Shown one piece after another: positions 1 to 10,799 of a DNA stretch of 64,000 bases. The notes beneath the pieces are model-generated. The model was not told the DNA's origin, made no database searches, and saw nothing but the letters and a program-made list of their open reading frames with translations. Source of the stretch: Phyllostachys edulis (Eukaryota > Streptophyta > Magnoliopsida > Poales > Poaceae); NCBI GenBank assembly GCA_036346405.1, contig CM070568.1:37937268-38001267 (forward strand), read 5' to 3'. The position numbers were made by a program, and so were the translations under genes. How positions within the stretch are numbered: the first letter of the stretch is position 1; every line of letters begins with the position of its first letter.

Positions 1-733
1 CAGTAGAGATCGCCTCAGCCCAAAACCTCCAAGGTGTGGAATGCTCATCTAGCATGGTCCTGGCCATCTCTACAAGGGTCCTATTCTTCCTCTCTACAAC
101 ACCATTCTGCTGGGGAACTCTAGGTGAAGAAAACTGGTGCTCAATTCCCTTATCAGTACAGAAAGTGGCAAAGGAAGAATTCTTGAATTCTGTCCCATTG
201 TCACTCCTAATGGCTCTCAAAGCTCCAGGAAGCTCAACAGCAAGTCTAAGGACCAACTCTCTAAAGAACCCTGCCTCGTCCTTAGAAACTAGAAAATAAA
301 TCCAAGAATACCTGGAGTAATCATCCACAACCACAAGCACATACCATTTCCCACCGGCTGACTGAACTCTAGAAGGACCAACAGTGTCTAAGTGCAGAAG
401 CTGACCAGGTCCATCTGTCATCACTAAGGTAAGAGGTGGATGAGAAGCGAAACCATCTTACCATGTCTCTGAGTGTGCACACAAGGTCTCTAATGACCTT
501 GACCTAGGCAAACCTCTAATCAAATCCACACTCGACTCTAGTCAAGTGGTGAAGCCTATGTGACCAAGCCTACGATGCCACAACACTAAATCATGGGAGT
601 CGGCTACAAGACACCTAGGGCTAGAAGCGAAGAGACACGAAATCAACACGAAGATCCTCTCAAACCTAGAGATCTCAAAAACAAGCTCACTAGAGGAATC
701 TAAAACCCCTGACTCACCACTCTTAAACCTCAC
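1..733 (-). pseudogene. Copia GAG-pre-integrase and integrase core, incomplete at the window edge
   Basis: Residues HDLVLWHRRLGHIG at about 550-590 (minus) are the GAG-pre-integrase zinc-binding start. The last catalytic motif of the DDE core (QQNGVVERKNR) lies at about 80-120. The intervening sequence is open only in pieces. Integrase inserts the cDNA into chromosomes. The C-terminal integrase domain, reverse transcriptase and RNase H would lie beyond position 1. Confidence 0.75.
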
Positions 734-746
734 CTCTAGACCCTCA

Positions 747-965
747 TCAAGCGGTGAAAGCAGATAGCAAATTATACCTCAGCTTACTTACCAAAGCGAC
801 GTCCTTGAGCATGAACTTGTTGTTGACGCGCACTGTGCCCTTGGCTGTCACGGTCCCAGTAGAAGCATCCCCAAATGTGATCAATTCATTGCCGGATGCA
901 CGTGTGAGGGAGGAGAACCATCTAGAATCTCCAGTCATGTGTCGAGAACAGCCGGAGTCAACAAG
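747..965 (-). pseudogene. Copia aspartic protease segment
   Basis: Minus-strand translation gives a DSGCSRHMTGD motif at about 930-962, the catalytic Asp motif of copia proteases. It is followed by FGDASTGTVTAKGTV and LKDVALVSKLRYNLLS, the conserved C-terminal half of the domain. The protease would cut the polyprotein inside the virus-like particle. The surrounding frame is interrupted, so it is not expected to be functional. Confidence 0.75.
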
Positions 966-1379
966 CCATATGTCCTCCTTCCGTGCACGACGGACCTACA
1001 AGGCACGAACAGGAAACATCTGTGCCTCAGTACTGGGGTTAGTGATAAAAGACTTGGGAATCTAGTATTGAGTCACATGATGCTTAGGCAAAATAGTAGA
1101 AGCAGCAGTAAAATGGTTAGGAGCAAAATCATAAGACTGCATATGAGACCCACCTAGACCTCTCCGAATCGACCTACCAAAAGGTCGGTACTCCCCCTGT
1201 CTAGATGCTACTCGTGGTCTCTCCTCACGATGTCCTAAACCAGAACGCTGCCTAGAGCCACCAAAGGAGTCAAGGAAGTTATCTACGAACTATGTCTAGC
1301 AGGAAAAACAGGCTGTTTGGCTCTAGAGACTATAGCAGGTGAAGAAACTCCTCTAATGGTCCTCAAAGCACTCATCCTC

Positions 1380-2608
1380 TCCTTCCTCTCAATCTTGGCT
1401 CTACGGAAGCAGAACTCAACAATGTGGCCATTCTTCTTACAGAAGGTGCAATGGTACTTGACCTTTTGAGGATCGACCGATGAAGTAGAAGCACCTATCT
1501 TGCTAGAAGTGGTTTGGGCAAAACCAGTGATTTAAAGACTATCTTGGATGGCTTAGAGGGTTCTACCTCAAACAGGCCACTCTCAACAGCTCTAACAACC
1601 TTAGGTGGATGATTCTTGGAATGCTCTAGGGAATCAAAACCTAGGCTTAGATTTGTCTAGAATCATGTTGAGTTTCTTCCTCCCACCAACAAATCTCTCA
1701 AGAGTCCCTTTGAGGTAGTCATTTTGTATGGCTAGTTCATAACAGGAAGCACACTTATTTGACTTGCTAGCCCTATCAGACTTTTCCTTATAGTGAGCTA
1801 CCTCGGCTTTCAAAGCCTCACAAGACACACAATAGTTATCCCTAATCTTATCCAACTGCTCTTTGAACTTAACTCTAAAAGCTTCTTGTATCTTATCTAC
1901 ATTATGCCCAAGTTCAATACAAAGAGTACAAGAATCAGAATCAACAACTTTCTTTGAAGCAGTCATGGACATGGATTGTTCAATTTTAGCCTTTTCTTCT
2001 AGTGCCTTGTTTAAAACATCATTCTCAATTGTGAGTTTAACACAGTTTTCACATGAAGCAGTTTTAGAGTAAAGAACCATTTCAGTCATCTCCTTCATTT
2101 TAATCCTACTATCCTCACAATGAGAACACATGTGACTAGCATCAAATTTCTACAAATCTTTCAAAGCGCTATCCAATTTTAATTCAAGCAAAGCACAGTT
2201 TGAGCAAGATAATGGAATAGCATCAACAATAGTCACATCTAAAGCAATTGCATTCATGCAAGCAGGACTAGACTTGAGAGTTTCTAGTTCGTCAAAAGCA
2301 TCTTTCAGTTGACTAGCAATAGAGGAATGAGCAGATTTCAGATTTGCTAGTTCATTAAGCAAGCTAGAGCAAGAATCACAATCATCAGCAGGATTAATGG
2401 ATTTAAGGCTATCAACCTCTAAGTTCAAATCATCAATCATGGCATCCTGTTTCCTAATCATTTTTTCTTGCTTATACATTTTCTTTTCAGCATAGGCTAA
2501 AGCACGTTTCATACTAGTAAGTGAAGGACGTACCTCATCGGGATCGCTGAAAAGGTCATCGTCGTTGGAGGAGTCGACGTCATGGCTGTCGCTAGCCATG
2601 AAGCACAT
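1380..2608 (-). pseudogene. Sirevirus gag C-terminal coiled-coil extension and second zinc knuckle (broken)
   Basis: Two open segments (2608-2150 and 2131-1634) are rich in Lys, Glu and Leu and have heptad-like spacing, with paired Cys motifs (CSNC, CSHC, CENC, CVSC, CASC) at intervals. Around 1395-1460 the minus strand encodes a further CX2CX4HX4C knuckle (CTFCKKNGHIVEFC). Long gag extensions with coiled coils are known in Sireviruses. Here the frame is cut by stops, including one at about 2147. The regularly spaced Cys pairs in the coiled-coil part are unusual and could chelate metal, but that is inference. Confidence 0.65.
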
Positions 2609-2620
2609 GCCGGTGAATTC

Positions 2621-3673
2621 CTAGGCCTTCTTCTTGCCATGAGAGTCATCGTCGTCGTCCTCCGTCTCCGAGTCCACATCGCTCATGTTAACACTCTCAA
2701 GAGCAGCAAGGACTTGGTTGACGAACTTGCGATAGTTGGGCTTCTTGCCTTTCTTGTCTTTGGCTTGATGACGCCTCCGAGAGTCCTTCTCCTCCTTGCC
2801 CTTTAGCTTGGGGCACTTGGAGCGAATGTGGTTCGGCTCACCACACTCAAAACAAGTGACAAGGCCGCCTCTCCTCCTGTTCCTCACCTTGTTGTAAACT
2901 CTCGAGAATTTGGTGGATAGGAGAGCTAAATCATCCTCAGGTAGTCTCTCTAGCTGCTCATCGCTCAAAGAATGTAAAGCGGACAAAGAAAAGCTAGATG
3001 AGCCAAAATCCAATAAATCAGAAGAACTACCCTTAGATGGGTCAACCACCAAAGCCATCGACTCTGTCTTGGGGAGACGCGAGATAAAGTCAATATCATG
3101 CGTCTTCAACCTCGAGTAGAGCTTATCCATGGTAAGCTCACTCATGACAATGTTGTCATTGATGGATGTGATCTTCATCCCCCAGACCTTCACATCAAGA
3201 GCACCCAAAAGCTGGCGTGCGTTCTCAGACTCAGTGAAAACAAGATCAACAGCACGAAGATCATGAAGAATCTTGGAGAACCTCCCCCACAGCTCATCAA
3301 AAGACTCACCAGGCCTTTGTTCGATCTTTGAGTATTCTTTCTTGAGCTGGTTCTGTCTCACTTCCTTGATCGCAGTAGAGCCCTCGTGGTAGTCACAAAG
3401 GGTCCTCCAGATCTCGTGAGCAGACCTCAAATGAGCCACACGCTCAAACTCAGATCGACTAAGACCTTGGATCAGAAAGTTCCGAGCCTTGCTATTAGCC
3501 TCAACATCTGGAGTGATCACATCGTCATTGGCTGGCACGACATATGGATTTTTGACCTTAAGCCAAATAGCGTGCCCTTGAGCCTCGATGTAGGCATGCA
3601 TGCGTGCCTTACAGTAAGCAAAATCAACTCCATCAAAAACAGGTGGTTTGGTTGAATACTTGTCAGTCGCCAC
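2621..3673 (-). CDS. Sirevirus gag, N-terminal part with zinc knuckle
   Basis: This open frame of 350 codons starts just inside the primer-binding site. The N-terminal half has the copia gag (UBN2-type) pattern, with FDGVDFAYCKARMHAYIEAQ at residues 14-33 and a following region rich in Trp and Leu. A CCHC zinc knuckle (CFECGEPNHIRSKC) lies near residue 275, followed by a Lys-rich and then an acidic tail. Gag proteins coat and package the element RNA in the cytoplasm. The frame stops at 2621, and the reading continues downstream as the coiled-coil segments, so the stop may be a mutation. This is the best-preserved part of the element. Confidence 0.85.
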   Translation of the reverse strand: MATDKYSTKPPVFDGVDFAYCKARMHAYIEAQGHAIWLKVKNPYVVPANDDVITPDVEANSKARNFLIQGLSRSEFERVAHLRSAHEIWRTLCDYHEGSTAIKEVRQNQLKKEYSKIEQRPGESFDELWGRFSKILHDLRAVDLVFTESENARQLLGALDVKVWGMKITSINDNIVMSELTMDKLYSRLKTHDIDFISRLPKTESMALVVDPSKGSSSDLLDFGSSSFSLSALHSLSDEQLERLPEDDLALLSTKFSRVYNKVRNRRRGGLVTCFECGEPNHIRSKCPKLKGKEEKDSRRRHQAKDKKGKKPNYRKFVNQVLAALESVNMSDVDSETEDDDDDSHGKKKA

Positions 3674-3709
3674 GGCTCCAAAGACCGGTTAAGATCCATG
3701 AGAAGAGCT

Positions 3710-3727
3710 AACCGTGCTCTGATACCA
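3710..3727 (-). promoter_or_regulatory. Primer-binding site (initiator tRNA-Met)
   Basis: On the minus strand, starting two bases inside the LTR end, the sequence reads TGGTATCAGAGC and continues with ACGGTT. This is the usual plant copia site complementary to the 3' end of initiator methionine tRNA. It fixes the orientation of the element and the inner LTR edge. Confidence 0.85.
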
Positions 3728-3729
3728 AT

Positions 3730-5790
3730 TGTAGGACCGGAAAGGCGACTAGAGGGGGGGTGAATAGGAGCACTATCTATTTTTCGCTTTGCGGATCGGA
3801 TTCAAACATGATATTGACTCCAATAGCTATGAGAACTATGAAGATCAATATATATAAGTGTAGCAGAAGTCTTGTATTGAATCCCCTTCAAATCCCCAAA
3901 AGAAACGACCAAAAACACAAAAATTAGCACGATGAACGAGACGGTCGAGCCGGACGAGCGATGTCGGTCGTTCGCATGAACAATAAATCAAGGCGAATGA
4001 GCAATAAACATCTGAAGAACGAAAACAAAAATCGGCGTAACTTTTGATCCGCTTGGCCAAACTCCACCAAATTTGAAACACATCTTCCTAATGATGTCAG
4101 GAACCTATTCCAAGCAACGATCGTCCAGATCTACGTCAAAGTTTTGATCTTTTTTTCAATTTACCGAAGGAGGGTTCAAAAAGGAGCAAAAATGAAAACT
4201 TGATCCAAAACTTGCTCATGGGAGATTGATGATCTAGATGATCGTAGATATATTCCCACACATCACAGCAAGGTAAAAGAGGGAAAGAAACCAATCAAAA
4301 ACCACAGGATCAAGAAAGGACTCAAAATCACCAAGTATGGAGAAAGAACACAAAGAGAACTCAACTTGAGGAATCATCCATAGATTGATTCATGATGTTG
4401 GTTGCTGGTTACAGCCACTCCCTCAAGGAGGACAAAACTCATTCCATGAGCACACAACTCAACACATCTCTCTAGAACCCTAAGCCTCTCCTCTTTCTCT
4501 AAAACCCTAAAACCAAACTAGGGTTTACCAATGAAGACCTTAGGGCTGCTGTGAACAGCACCATTCCTATTTATATGAGGCCTACGACTTCTAGAAGACA
4601 AACCCTAATGGGCTCCCGTTAAGGCCCAATACAAACGGGTCACATACGCACGTATTTCAAAGCGCCGTCTCCATCTTTGATTGACCTAAACCGCTTTTCC
4701 AAGCGCCGACTCGTGCCGCGGTTTGGCCAACAAGTCACAAAGGCAGTATTTGGTGAAATGACCAAAATACCCCTTCTCGATTCTTCTCCATGAACCGAGT
4801 CCAATCCTGTCGAAGCAATCACCTGCTCCGCCACGTGTAGGTTGATCAATGGCTCTCATCATGTCGGCAAGTCTCTCCCGTCCGAATCCCATCGGAACCT
4901 CCAAGGCACTTGCACCGACCCCCGCGTCGCTTGATCCAACCAGCTGCATTGAACTGCCCGCTCGATCAACCTCGTCCATTCTGCGCCATACTTGAGTCAC
5001 CTGACCTCACCCGGCATCCATGATCGTTCTGGACCTCAGCTCTCCAAGCTTAGTCCCGATCCTCCTAAATCGTTGACCGTCATTGACCGCAAGACACTGC
5101 GACAATAGACCAAGAAATCGTCTCCGGGAACAAGTTCTTCACAACTTGACCCACGTTAGCTCAAAACATGCAATACGCAACATATATGCATTAACACATA
5201 TGGATATGACATAACCCAAAATCAATTCTCAAATTGAAATAACATTCAGCTCAATTCATTCCAAAAACGGTACTACCGCTAAGTATCCAACGGTATTACC
5301 GCCGCGTCATATCATACCGCTCAATCAACTAGCGGTCGTACCGCAACTGGAGAAATCAAAACTCTCCAAAACCACTCCTCTGGAATTTGCATACCGCAAA
5401 ACAACGGTCATACCGAAGCGCGGTATTACCGTAAGCAAGATCGGTCATCTTGCTCCACAAAGAAATCCAAGACCATTTTCACTCGTTCTTTTTTTCATAC
5501 CGCTTAACAACAAACGGTCGTCAGGACGCTTGAGTAGTACCGCGGCTTCCAAGCCGGTACTACCGATACCAGAAAAATCCCCACGCTCTCACAAAGACCT
5601 CCGGTAGTACCGCTCTACTAAAGCCGGTCATACCGCAAAGCGGTATTACCGCAGTTAACACGCCGGTACTACCGATTATCCTAACAGTTTACTGAAACTT
5701 TCTGACAAACAAGAAATCCAACAAACCTTCAACCAAATTGCCAATTGTATCATCACCTAGGATCATGAGCATATCCTCATGGTGTTCACA
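3730..5790 (-). repeat. 5' LTR of the Sirevirus-like element
   Basis: In plus-strand reading the repeat begins TGTAGGACCG next to the primer-binding site and is followed by a G-run, the same layout as the solo LTR at 38785. The outer end is placed at ...GGTGTTCACA (5790), by analogy with the solo LTR end and the TG..CA rule. Because the second LTR is outside the window, this end is inferred. Between 5265 and 5690 it carries more than ten copies of a near-palindrome of the form CGGTAnTACCG or CGGTCnTACCG. Confidence 0.7.
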
Positions 5791-5874
5791 GATATGTCTC
5801 TGGTGTCTCCACCAGAGACGGCTTCTGGAGTTGCTCCGAGAAGACTCCTTTTGGTACTTGTGATCGGGAAGAAA

Positions 5875-6315
5875 CTATCCAAGCAAGCTGGTCTGCAAGG
5901 AAATTATCCTTTCGAGGGATGAATTGTACCTCGAAACTGAAAAATGTTTTTCAAGCTTTCGAACCTCCGATAAGTACCAAGACATGGTCGGATTAGAGCA
6001 CTGGTACTCTTTTTCGACTTGATTCACGACTAGTTGAGAGTCTCCTCTCACGAGTAGTCGTCGAATCGCGAGTGTTTTCGTAGCTCGTATGCTAGCTAGC
6101 AAACCTTTATACTCTGCCACGTTGTTAGTGGCCTGAAAGTTTAATTGTATGACATACTTTAAGGTCTCTCCGTTAGGAGATTCCAGGACCACCCTAGCCC
6201 CCGAGCCACTTAAAGTAAGTGACCCGTCAAAGTACATCGTCCACTGGTCGTGGGTATCGTACTGGGGATCCTGAACGGGTTCAGGATTTGTCCATTCGGC
6301 GACAAAGTCTGCCAA
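5875..6315 (-). pseudogene. Second (archaeal-type) RNase H of the Tat element
   Basis: The translation carries the RNase H acidic residues in order: YFDGSLTLSGSGA (first Asp), NNVAEYKGLLA (Glu) and VRGDSQLVVNQV (Asp). The fold is separate from the gypsy RNase H that follows the reverse transcriptase at 6337-6972. Tat-lineage elements are known to have acquired such an extra RNase H. It would help degrade RNA in RNA:DNA hybrids during reverse transcription. A stop separates it from the upstream frame, and its C-terminal side is lost at the Sirevirus junction. Confidence 0.8.
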
Positions 6316-6336
6316 GATCTGGAATTTAATGGCCGT

Positions 6337-7483
6337 TCAGGACACGAAATGGAGGTCGAACTCCCCAAGTTCTACTGACCATTTAGACATGCGTCCCGCT
6401 ACTTCCCTATTCTGGAGGATCACTCCCAAGGGAAACTCAGACGACACAATTATCTTGTGCGCCTGAAAATAATGTCGCAGTTTTCTCGAAGACATGAGGA
6501 GGGCATAAAGAAGTTTTTGGACCTGAGGGTAATGCTCCTTAGGCCTGTGCAAAACTTCACTTACGTAGTACACTGGTCGTTGGACGTTTTCATGCTCTAT
6601 GACTAGTACTGCGCTCACTGCCTGTGGCGTGACAGCTAGATTAATTAAGAGCATCTCTTCTGGTCTCGAAGAAACCAAAACAGGAGCACTCATAAGATAT
6701 CTCTTGACATCCTCAAAAGCAGCGTTTGCCTCTTCCGACCACTCAAAACCCTCGTGTTTCCTTAGAAGTTTGAAGAAAGGTAGTCCTTTTTCTCCTAGGC
6801 GTGCGATGAAACGACTTAAAGCCGTCATACACCCTGTAAGTCTCTGGACTTCTTTCTTCGTGGTTGGAGGGCGCATCTGCACAATGGCCTTTATATTTTT
6901 GGGATTTTCTTCGATCCCTCGTACAAAGACCAGGAATCTAAGCAATTTTTTTCGAAGAGACTCCAAACACACACTTTTCAGGATTGGGTTTCAGGCGGTG
7001 TTTTCTGAGTTTGTCGAACATCTCCTGCAAGTCTGAAACATGATCAAGCCATTTGATGCTTTTTACTACTAGATCGTCAACATAGGCTTCCAAATTTCAG
7101 CCTAGCTGAGGTGAAAAAGTCGATCGCATCAAGCGCTGAAAAGAAGCGCCAGCATTTTTTAGACCAAATGGCATTTTGACATAGCAAAATATACCAAATG
7201 GAGTAATAAACGCAGTCTTTTCTTCATCTTCTAGACACATATTAATCTGATGGTATCCAGAATATGCATCTAGAAAACTTAATGTTTCGCAACCAGCAGT
7301 AGAGTCAACCAACTGATCGATATGAGGTAAAGGGAAATCATCTTTTAGACAAGCTTTATTAAGATCAGTGAAGTCTACGCACATTCGCCACTTGCCGTTA
7401 GACTTCCTAACCATTACAAGGTTAGCCAACCACTCTGGGTGGTCGACTTCTCTTATAAAACCTGCTTTAAGTAGCTTGTCCAA
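6337..7483 (-). pseudogene. Gypsy reverse transcriptase and first RNase H
   Basis: 7483-7097 encodes reverse transcriptase fingers and palm, with FLDAYSGYHQI (first catalytic Asp) and MPFGLKNAGASFQ. After a stop, the YVDD box lies at about 7073-7084 on the minus strand. 6972-6337 encodes the thumb and connection (LTGCMTALSRFI) and the gypsy RNase H (VYYVSEVLHRPKEHYP). Catalytic Asp residues are visible, but the stop at about 7095 breaks the polyprotein. The enzyme copies element RNA to cDNA in the particle. Confidence 0.85.
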
Positions 7484-7666
7484 TTCTGACCTTATAGCAT
7501 CTCGTCGATCAGGGGCAAATCTCCGTAATTTTTATTTTACGGGTACTTTATCAGGCCGTAGAGATAGCATGTGCTCGATCACTTCCCTAGGGACTCTAGG
7601 CATATCGGATGCTTGCCAAGCGAAGATATCTGCGTTTGCTCGGAGGAAAGTGATGAGGGCGTCTTC

Positions 7667-8251
7667 CTACTTGGGGTCGGAAGTATCCCCGATGCGAACA
7701 GTCTTTGAAGGCTCCTCCGGATCCAGGGGAACATCTTTCACTTGGTCGTTCAGTTTAGGTGTAGCTTTAGGCTTCGACTGCTTGGTCGAAGACTGCCCCT
7801 TTTCTTTTTGAGCTGGTATCTGACCAACCATCTCGAGGGATCGACGGTCACACGTATACGCCATCTTCTTATCACAGTGGATTGTGATTACTCCTTTGGG
7901 ACCTGGTATCTTAAGACATTGATACCCATAATGAGTTACCATTAAGAATTTTGCCAAAGATGGTCGTCCGAGTATGGCGTTAAATGCCGTATCGAAATCG
8001 ACCACATCAAAGGAGATCTACTCCATCCTGAAATTACTTGGTGAACCAAATGTTAAAGGAAGAGAAACTTGACCAATGGTTTTGGCCGAAGACCCTGGTA
8101 TAATACCATGAAATGAATATCTTATCGGTCTTACCTTGGTCCTGGGTACTTGCATCTCGTCCAGGGTACTTGTAAACAGAATGTTTAACAAGCTACCACC
8201 ATCAATCAACACTCGATTTACTCGACAGTTGTTGATAGTAGGTTCGACCAC
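7667..8251 (-). pseudogene. Gypsy aspartic protease (broken by an in-frame stop)
   Basis: The segment contains VNRVLIDGGSLLNILF, with the DGG form of the retropepsin active site common in the Tat lineage, and further on VDFDTAFNAILGRP, the conserved ILGRP loop. A TAG codon near 8018 separates the two halves. The protease would process the gag-pol polyprotein. Confidence 0.8.
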
Positions 8252-8559
8252 GATCGAAAAGCGACCTGGTCGGGTCGAAGGGATCTGGCAGTCAACCTTC
8301 TCGAAAGAGATGGTGACTTCCGACCACTTCGGTACTTTATTGACAAGAGGAGAGTCAATGGAGTTTACCTCGCGTTCGACTGCCTTAAGCTGTCGTCTTG
8401 AATTGTACGTCGATGATCCCTCAAAGATGTGCTCGATGGTGTGCTCGGGATCTTAAAACGACATGTCCTCATTGTCGCCCGACTGTGTACGACCACTAGC
8501 TTGCCCTACCTCCTCGAGGGTAGGAAGTGGCCATTTGCCGCTGTAGTAGTCTTCGAGTT

Positions 8560-10695
8560 TTCATTGGAAAACCCAGCAGTTAAGAAGGTCATATCCTTCC
8601 TTTTTATGGAAAGGGCACCACCTAGGCTTATCATTCTTCCGTTTAGGGCGCTTACCTTTGCCTCGATCGAGGTATTGCTTGGCACTCCGTGGCTCCTTAT
8701 CGCTTACGGCCAGGACCTCTTTAGAACCATTGGCTTGAGGCTTTTGGCCTTTTACCTTGTTCTCAGATTTCTTGGCCTTTTATCCTTCTTCTTGCCACCT
8801 TCGCCAATCTCTTGAGGGTGCTGGTCATCTCGATCAATGATTTTAGTCCACTCGACTACTTCATCAGCAGTCGCGTACCGATCAGCCATCTCGAAGAGTT
8901 CAGCGACAGTAGCCGGAGGGTTCAAGGTGATGTCCTCTGTGATTCTTCTACTGCGGACTCCCTACTTGAAGGCTCTGATAATAAATGTGTTAGAAACCTC
9001 AGGAATTGAGTTGCAAACCTGAATGAAACGCTTGATGAATTGGCGTAGTGTCTCGTGGTCATTCTGTCTCATCCTGTGTAGGTCGTCCTCCTTCCCGGGG
9101 CGATGGTAGGTGTCCTGGAAATTGACAAGTAGAAGGTCGCAGAGGTGTTGCCACGAGTAAATCGACTCAAGTAGTTGGTTTAACAACCACGATCGAGCGG
9201 ACTCTTCGAGCACAGTCGGAAGGTAATTCGCCATGTCGCGCTCTCCTCCTCCAACTGCCTGGACAGCGGTTGTGTAGATCTGGAGAAACTCAATGGGATT
9301 TTGAGATCCATCAAACTTCTCCATGTTCCCTGGTCGAAACCGTGGCGGTCAGTGAACTGCTCGGAGGTCAGGCGAGAATGCCCGACACCCGGTAATCACA
9401 TCGTAACGCCTCCTTTGTAGAAAAGAGGGGTTGATGTCGCCAGGTGATCGTACTCGACGATACCCGGCAATGGGTGAATCTGACTTATGATAAGTCTCAA
9501 TCCTACGAGGGTAATACTCCTCGTACCTTGTTTGCTGTTGCAAACCTTTGGATCGGAGTGGTGAATGATCACCTCTCTTGGGAGCTTTTTGACCATTAGG
9601 CGTTCTAGGTACCCTTTTTCGGTTTGGGGAACTACGCAACTTGTGGTGTTCTCTATGCGGAGAGTTATTCGAACGACTGGAAGCTGATGGAGCCGTACTA
9701 CTACGACTTCCAAAATGATGTCGGCGGGGACGTTCGAGCTTGCTAATTGTGTTCCACAGCCTTCGTGCGATCTCTTCGGCGAAGAGGTCGTAGCCAGGTG
9801 CTCGGGCAAGTTCTCGAGATGGATTCTCGAGCAGATCGTTGATATGCTGGAGTTCCTAAGCTTCTTTCGACAGGTATTGAGTGCGCCTAGGCAAATTTCT
9901 CTGAGCCGCTACTTGCTTCCGTCGGATTGTTTCAGAATCATCCATACCTGATCTTTGAGCTTGCCTTAGCGGAGAGTGATGATCTCGAGGATTTCCCGCA
10001 CGCTTATCAGAGTATTGACTCTGTTCATCGCCGGAGGTGTCCTCACCATTGCCATGAGCGATCGTAGAGTGTGATCGTCGGGGAGCGTCCTCAGTCCTGT
10101 CTCTAGGAGAGTTATTGCTACCTGAGGGAAGGACGAAGACCTCCCGTTGATGATCTCCACTTGCGCTTGAGGCCTCCTCGCTTGAGGAGTCGTCGAATGA
10201 CACCATTTGGTGACTTGGAGCAAACCCCTCCAAGAAGGGGAATTCCGGGTTATAGCCATCTCCATCTGTAGGTGAGCTCTGCGTTGGGATGGTCGAACTC
10301 GCAGGAGGAGCATGTTTGATCGCATCCTTAGTTGGGTCAACCGGAGAGAGAGAACCACCAGGTGCTGATGAAGGTCCGGAATTACGACTTCCAGAAGTTG
10401 CCACGCTAGGTCGGACTGCCTTAGGTGGACTTGGACATTTGGAGAGGGAAACCTCGCCATGTTCTGAGCTAGCCTTGGTACAACCCTTGTTGTGGTCGGA
10501 TATACCCTTGCCCTCCGAGAAAGCTAGTTCCTCATCTAGACATATCGTTGTGGGGGATAAGGATCCCTCCTCAACTCCATCGGTGGTATAGTCTCCTGGA
10601 GAATGATCTTCGGAGGCGACATTACCATCGGATGATGCATCACTCAGCTCGTAGTCGAAACCGGCATCCATGTCGATATCCGCGTAATCGGCCAA
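8560..10695 (-). pseudogene. Tat-lineage gag (disordered N-terminus, gag core, Cys/His finger)
   Basis: 10695-9856 encodes an acidic N-terminus rich in Ser and Pro. 9809-9349 is basic and open in two frames. 9324-8962 matches the retrotransposon gag core (MANYLPTVLEESARSWLLNQ, then a conserved region rich in Phe and Arg). A Cys/His finger (CPFHKKEGYDLLNC) lies at about 8575-8620. The order and size fit Tat elements. At least two frame changes make it a pseudogene. Confidence 0.75.
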
Positions 10696-10779
10696 GTCGA
10701 ACCAGTTCTCCTCGTTCTACTCTTCTGCCATGAGAGCATGAGAGTGGGAAAAGACGAAGGAAAACTAATGATTGGAAGA

Positions 10780-10797
10780 TCCCCATGGTCGGCGCCA
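10780..10797 (-). promoter_or_regulatory. Primer-binding site of the Tat element
   Basis: Two bases inside the LTR the minus strand reads TGGCGCCGACCATGGGGA. TGGCGCC is the start of many gypsy primer sites, which pair with the CCA-ended acceptor stem of a tRNA other than initiator Met. The exact tRNA is not assigned. Confidence 0.65.
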
Positions 10798-10799
10798 AC

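Larger units (their letters stand above)
1..5790 (-). mobile_element. Sirevirus-like Ty1/copia LTR retrotransposon, 5' half (3' half lies outside the window)
   Basis: Read on the minus strand the order is LTR (5790-3730), primer-binding site, gag, coiled-coil region, protease, GAG-pre-integrase, integrase, and then the window edge. Integrase before any reverse transcriptase is the Ty1/copia order. Assignment to Sirevirus rests on the 2-kb LTR rich in short palindromes, the long gag with a coiled-coil extension, and the initiator-Met tRNA primer site. Many stops and frameshifts split the polyprotein. The element appears to have inserted into the Tat gypsy element at 5791-11554, because gypsy coding sequence resumes about 85 bp beyond the LTR. 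The second LTR and its target duplication cannot be seen. Confidence 0.85.
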
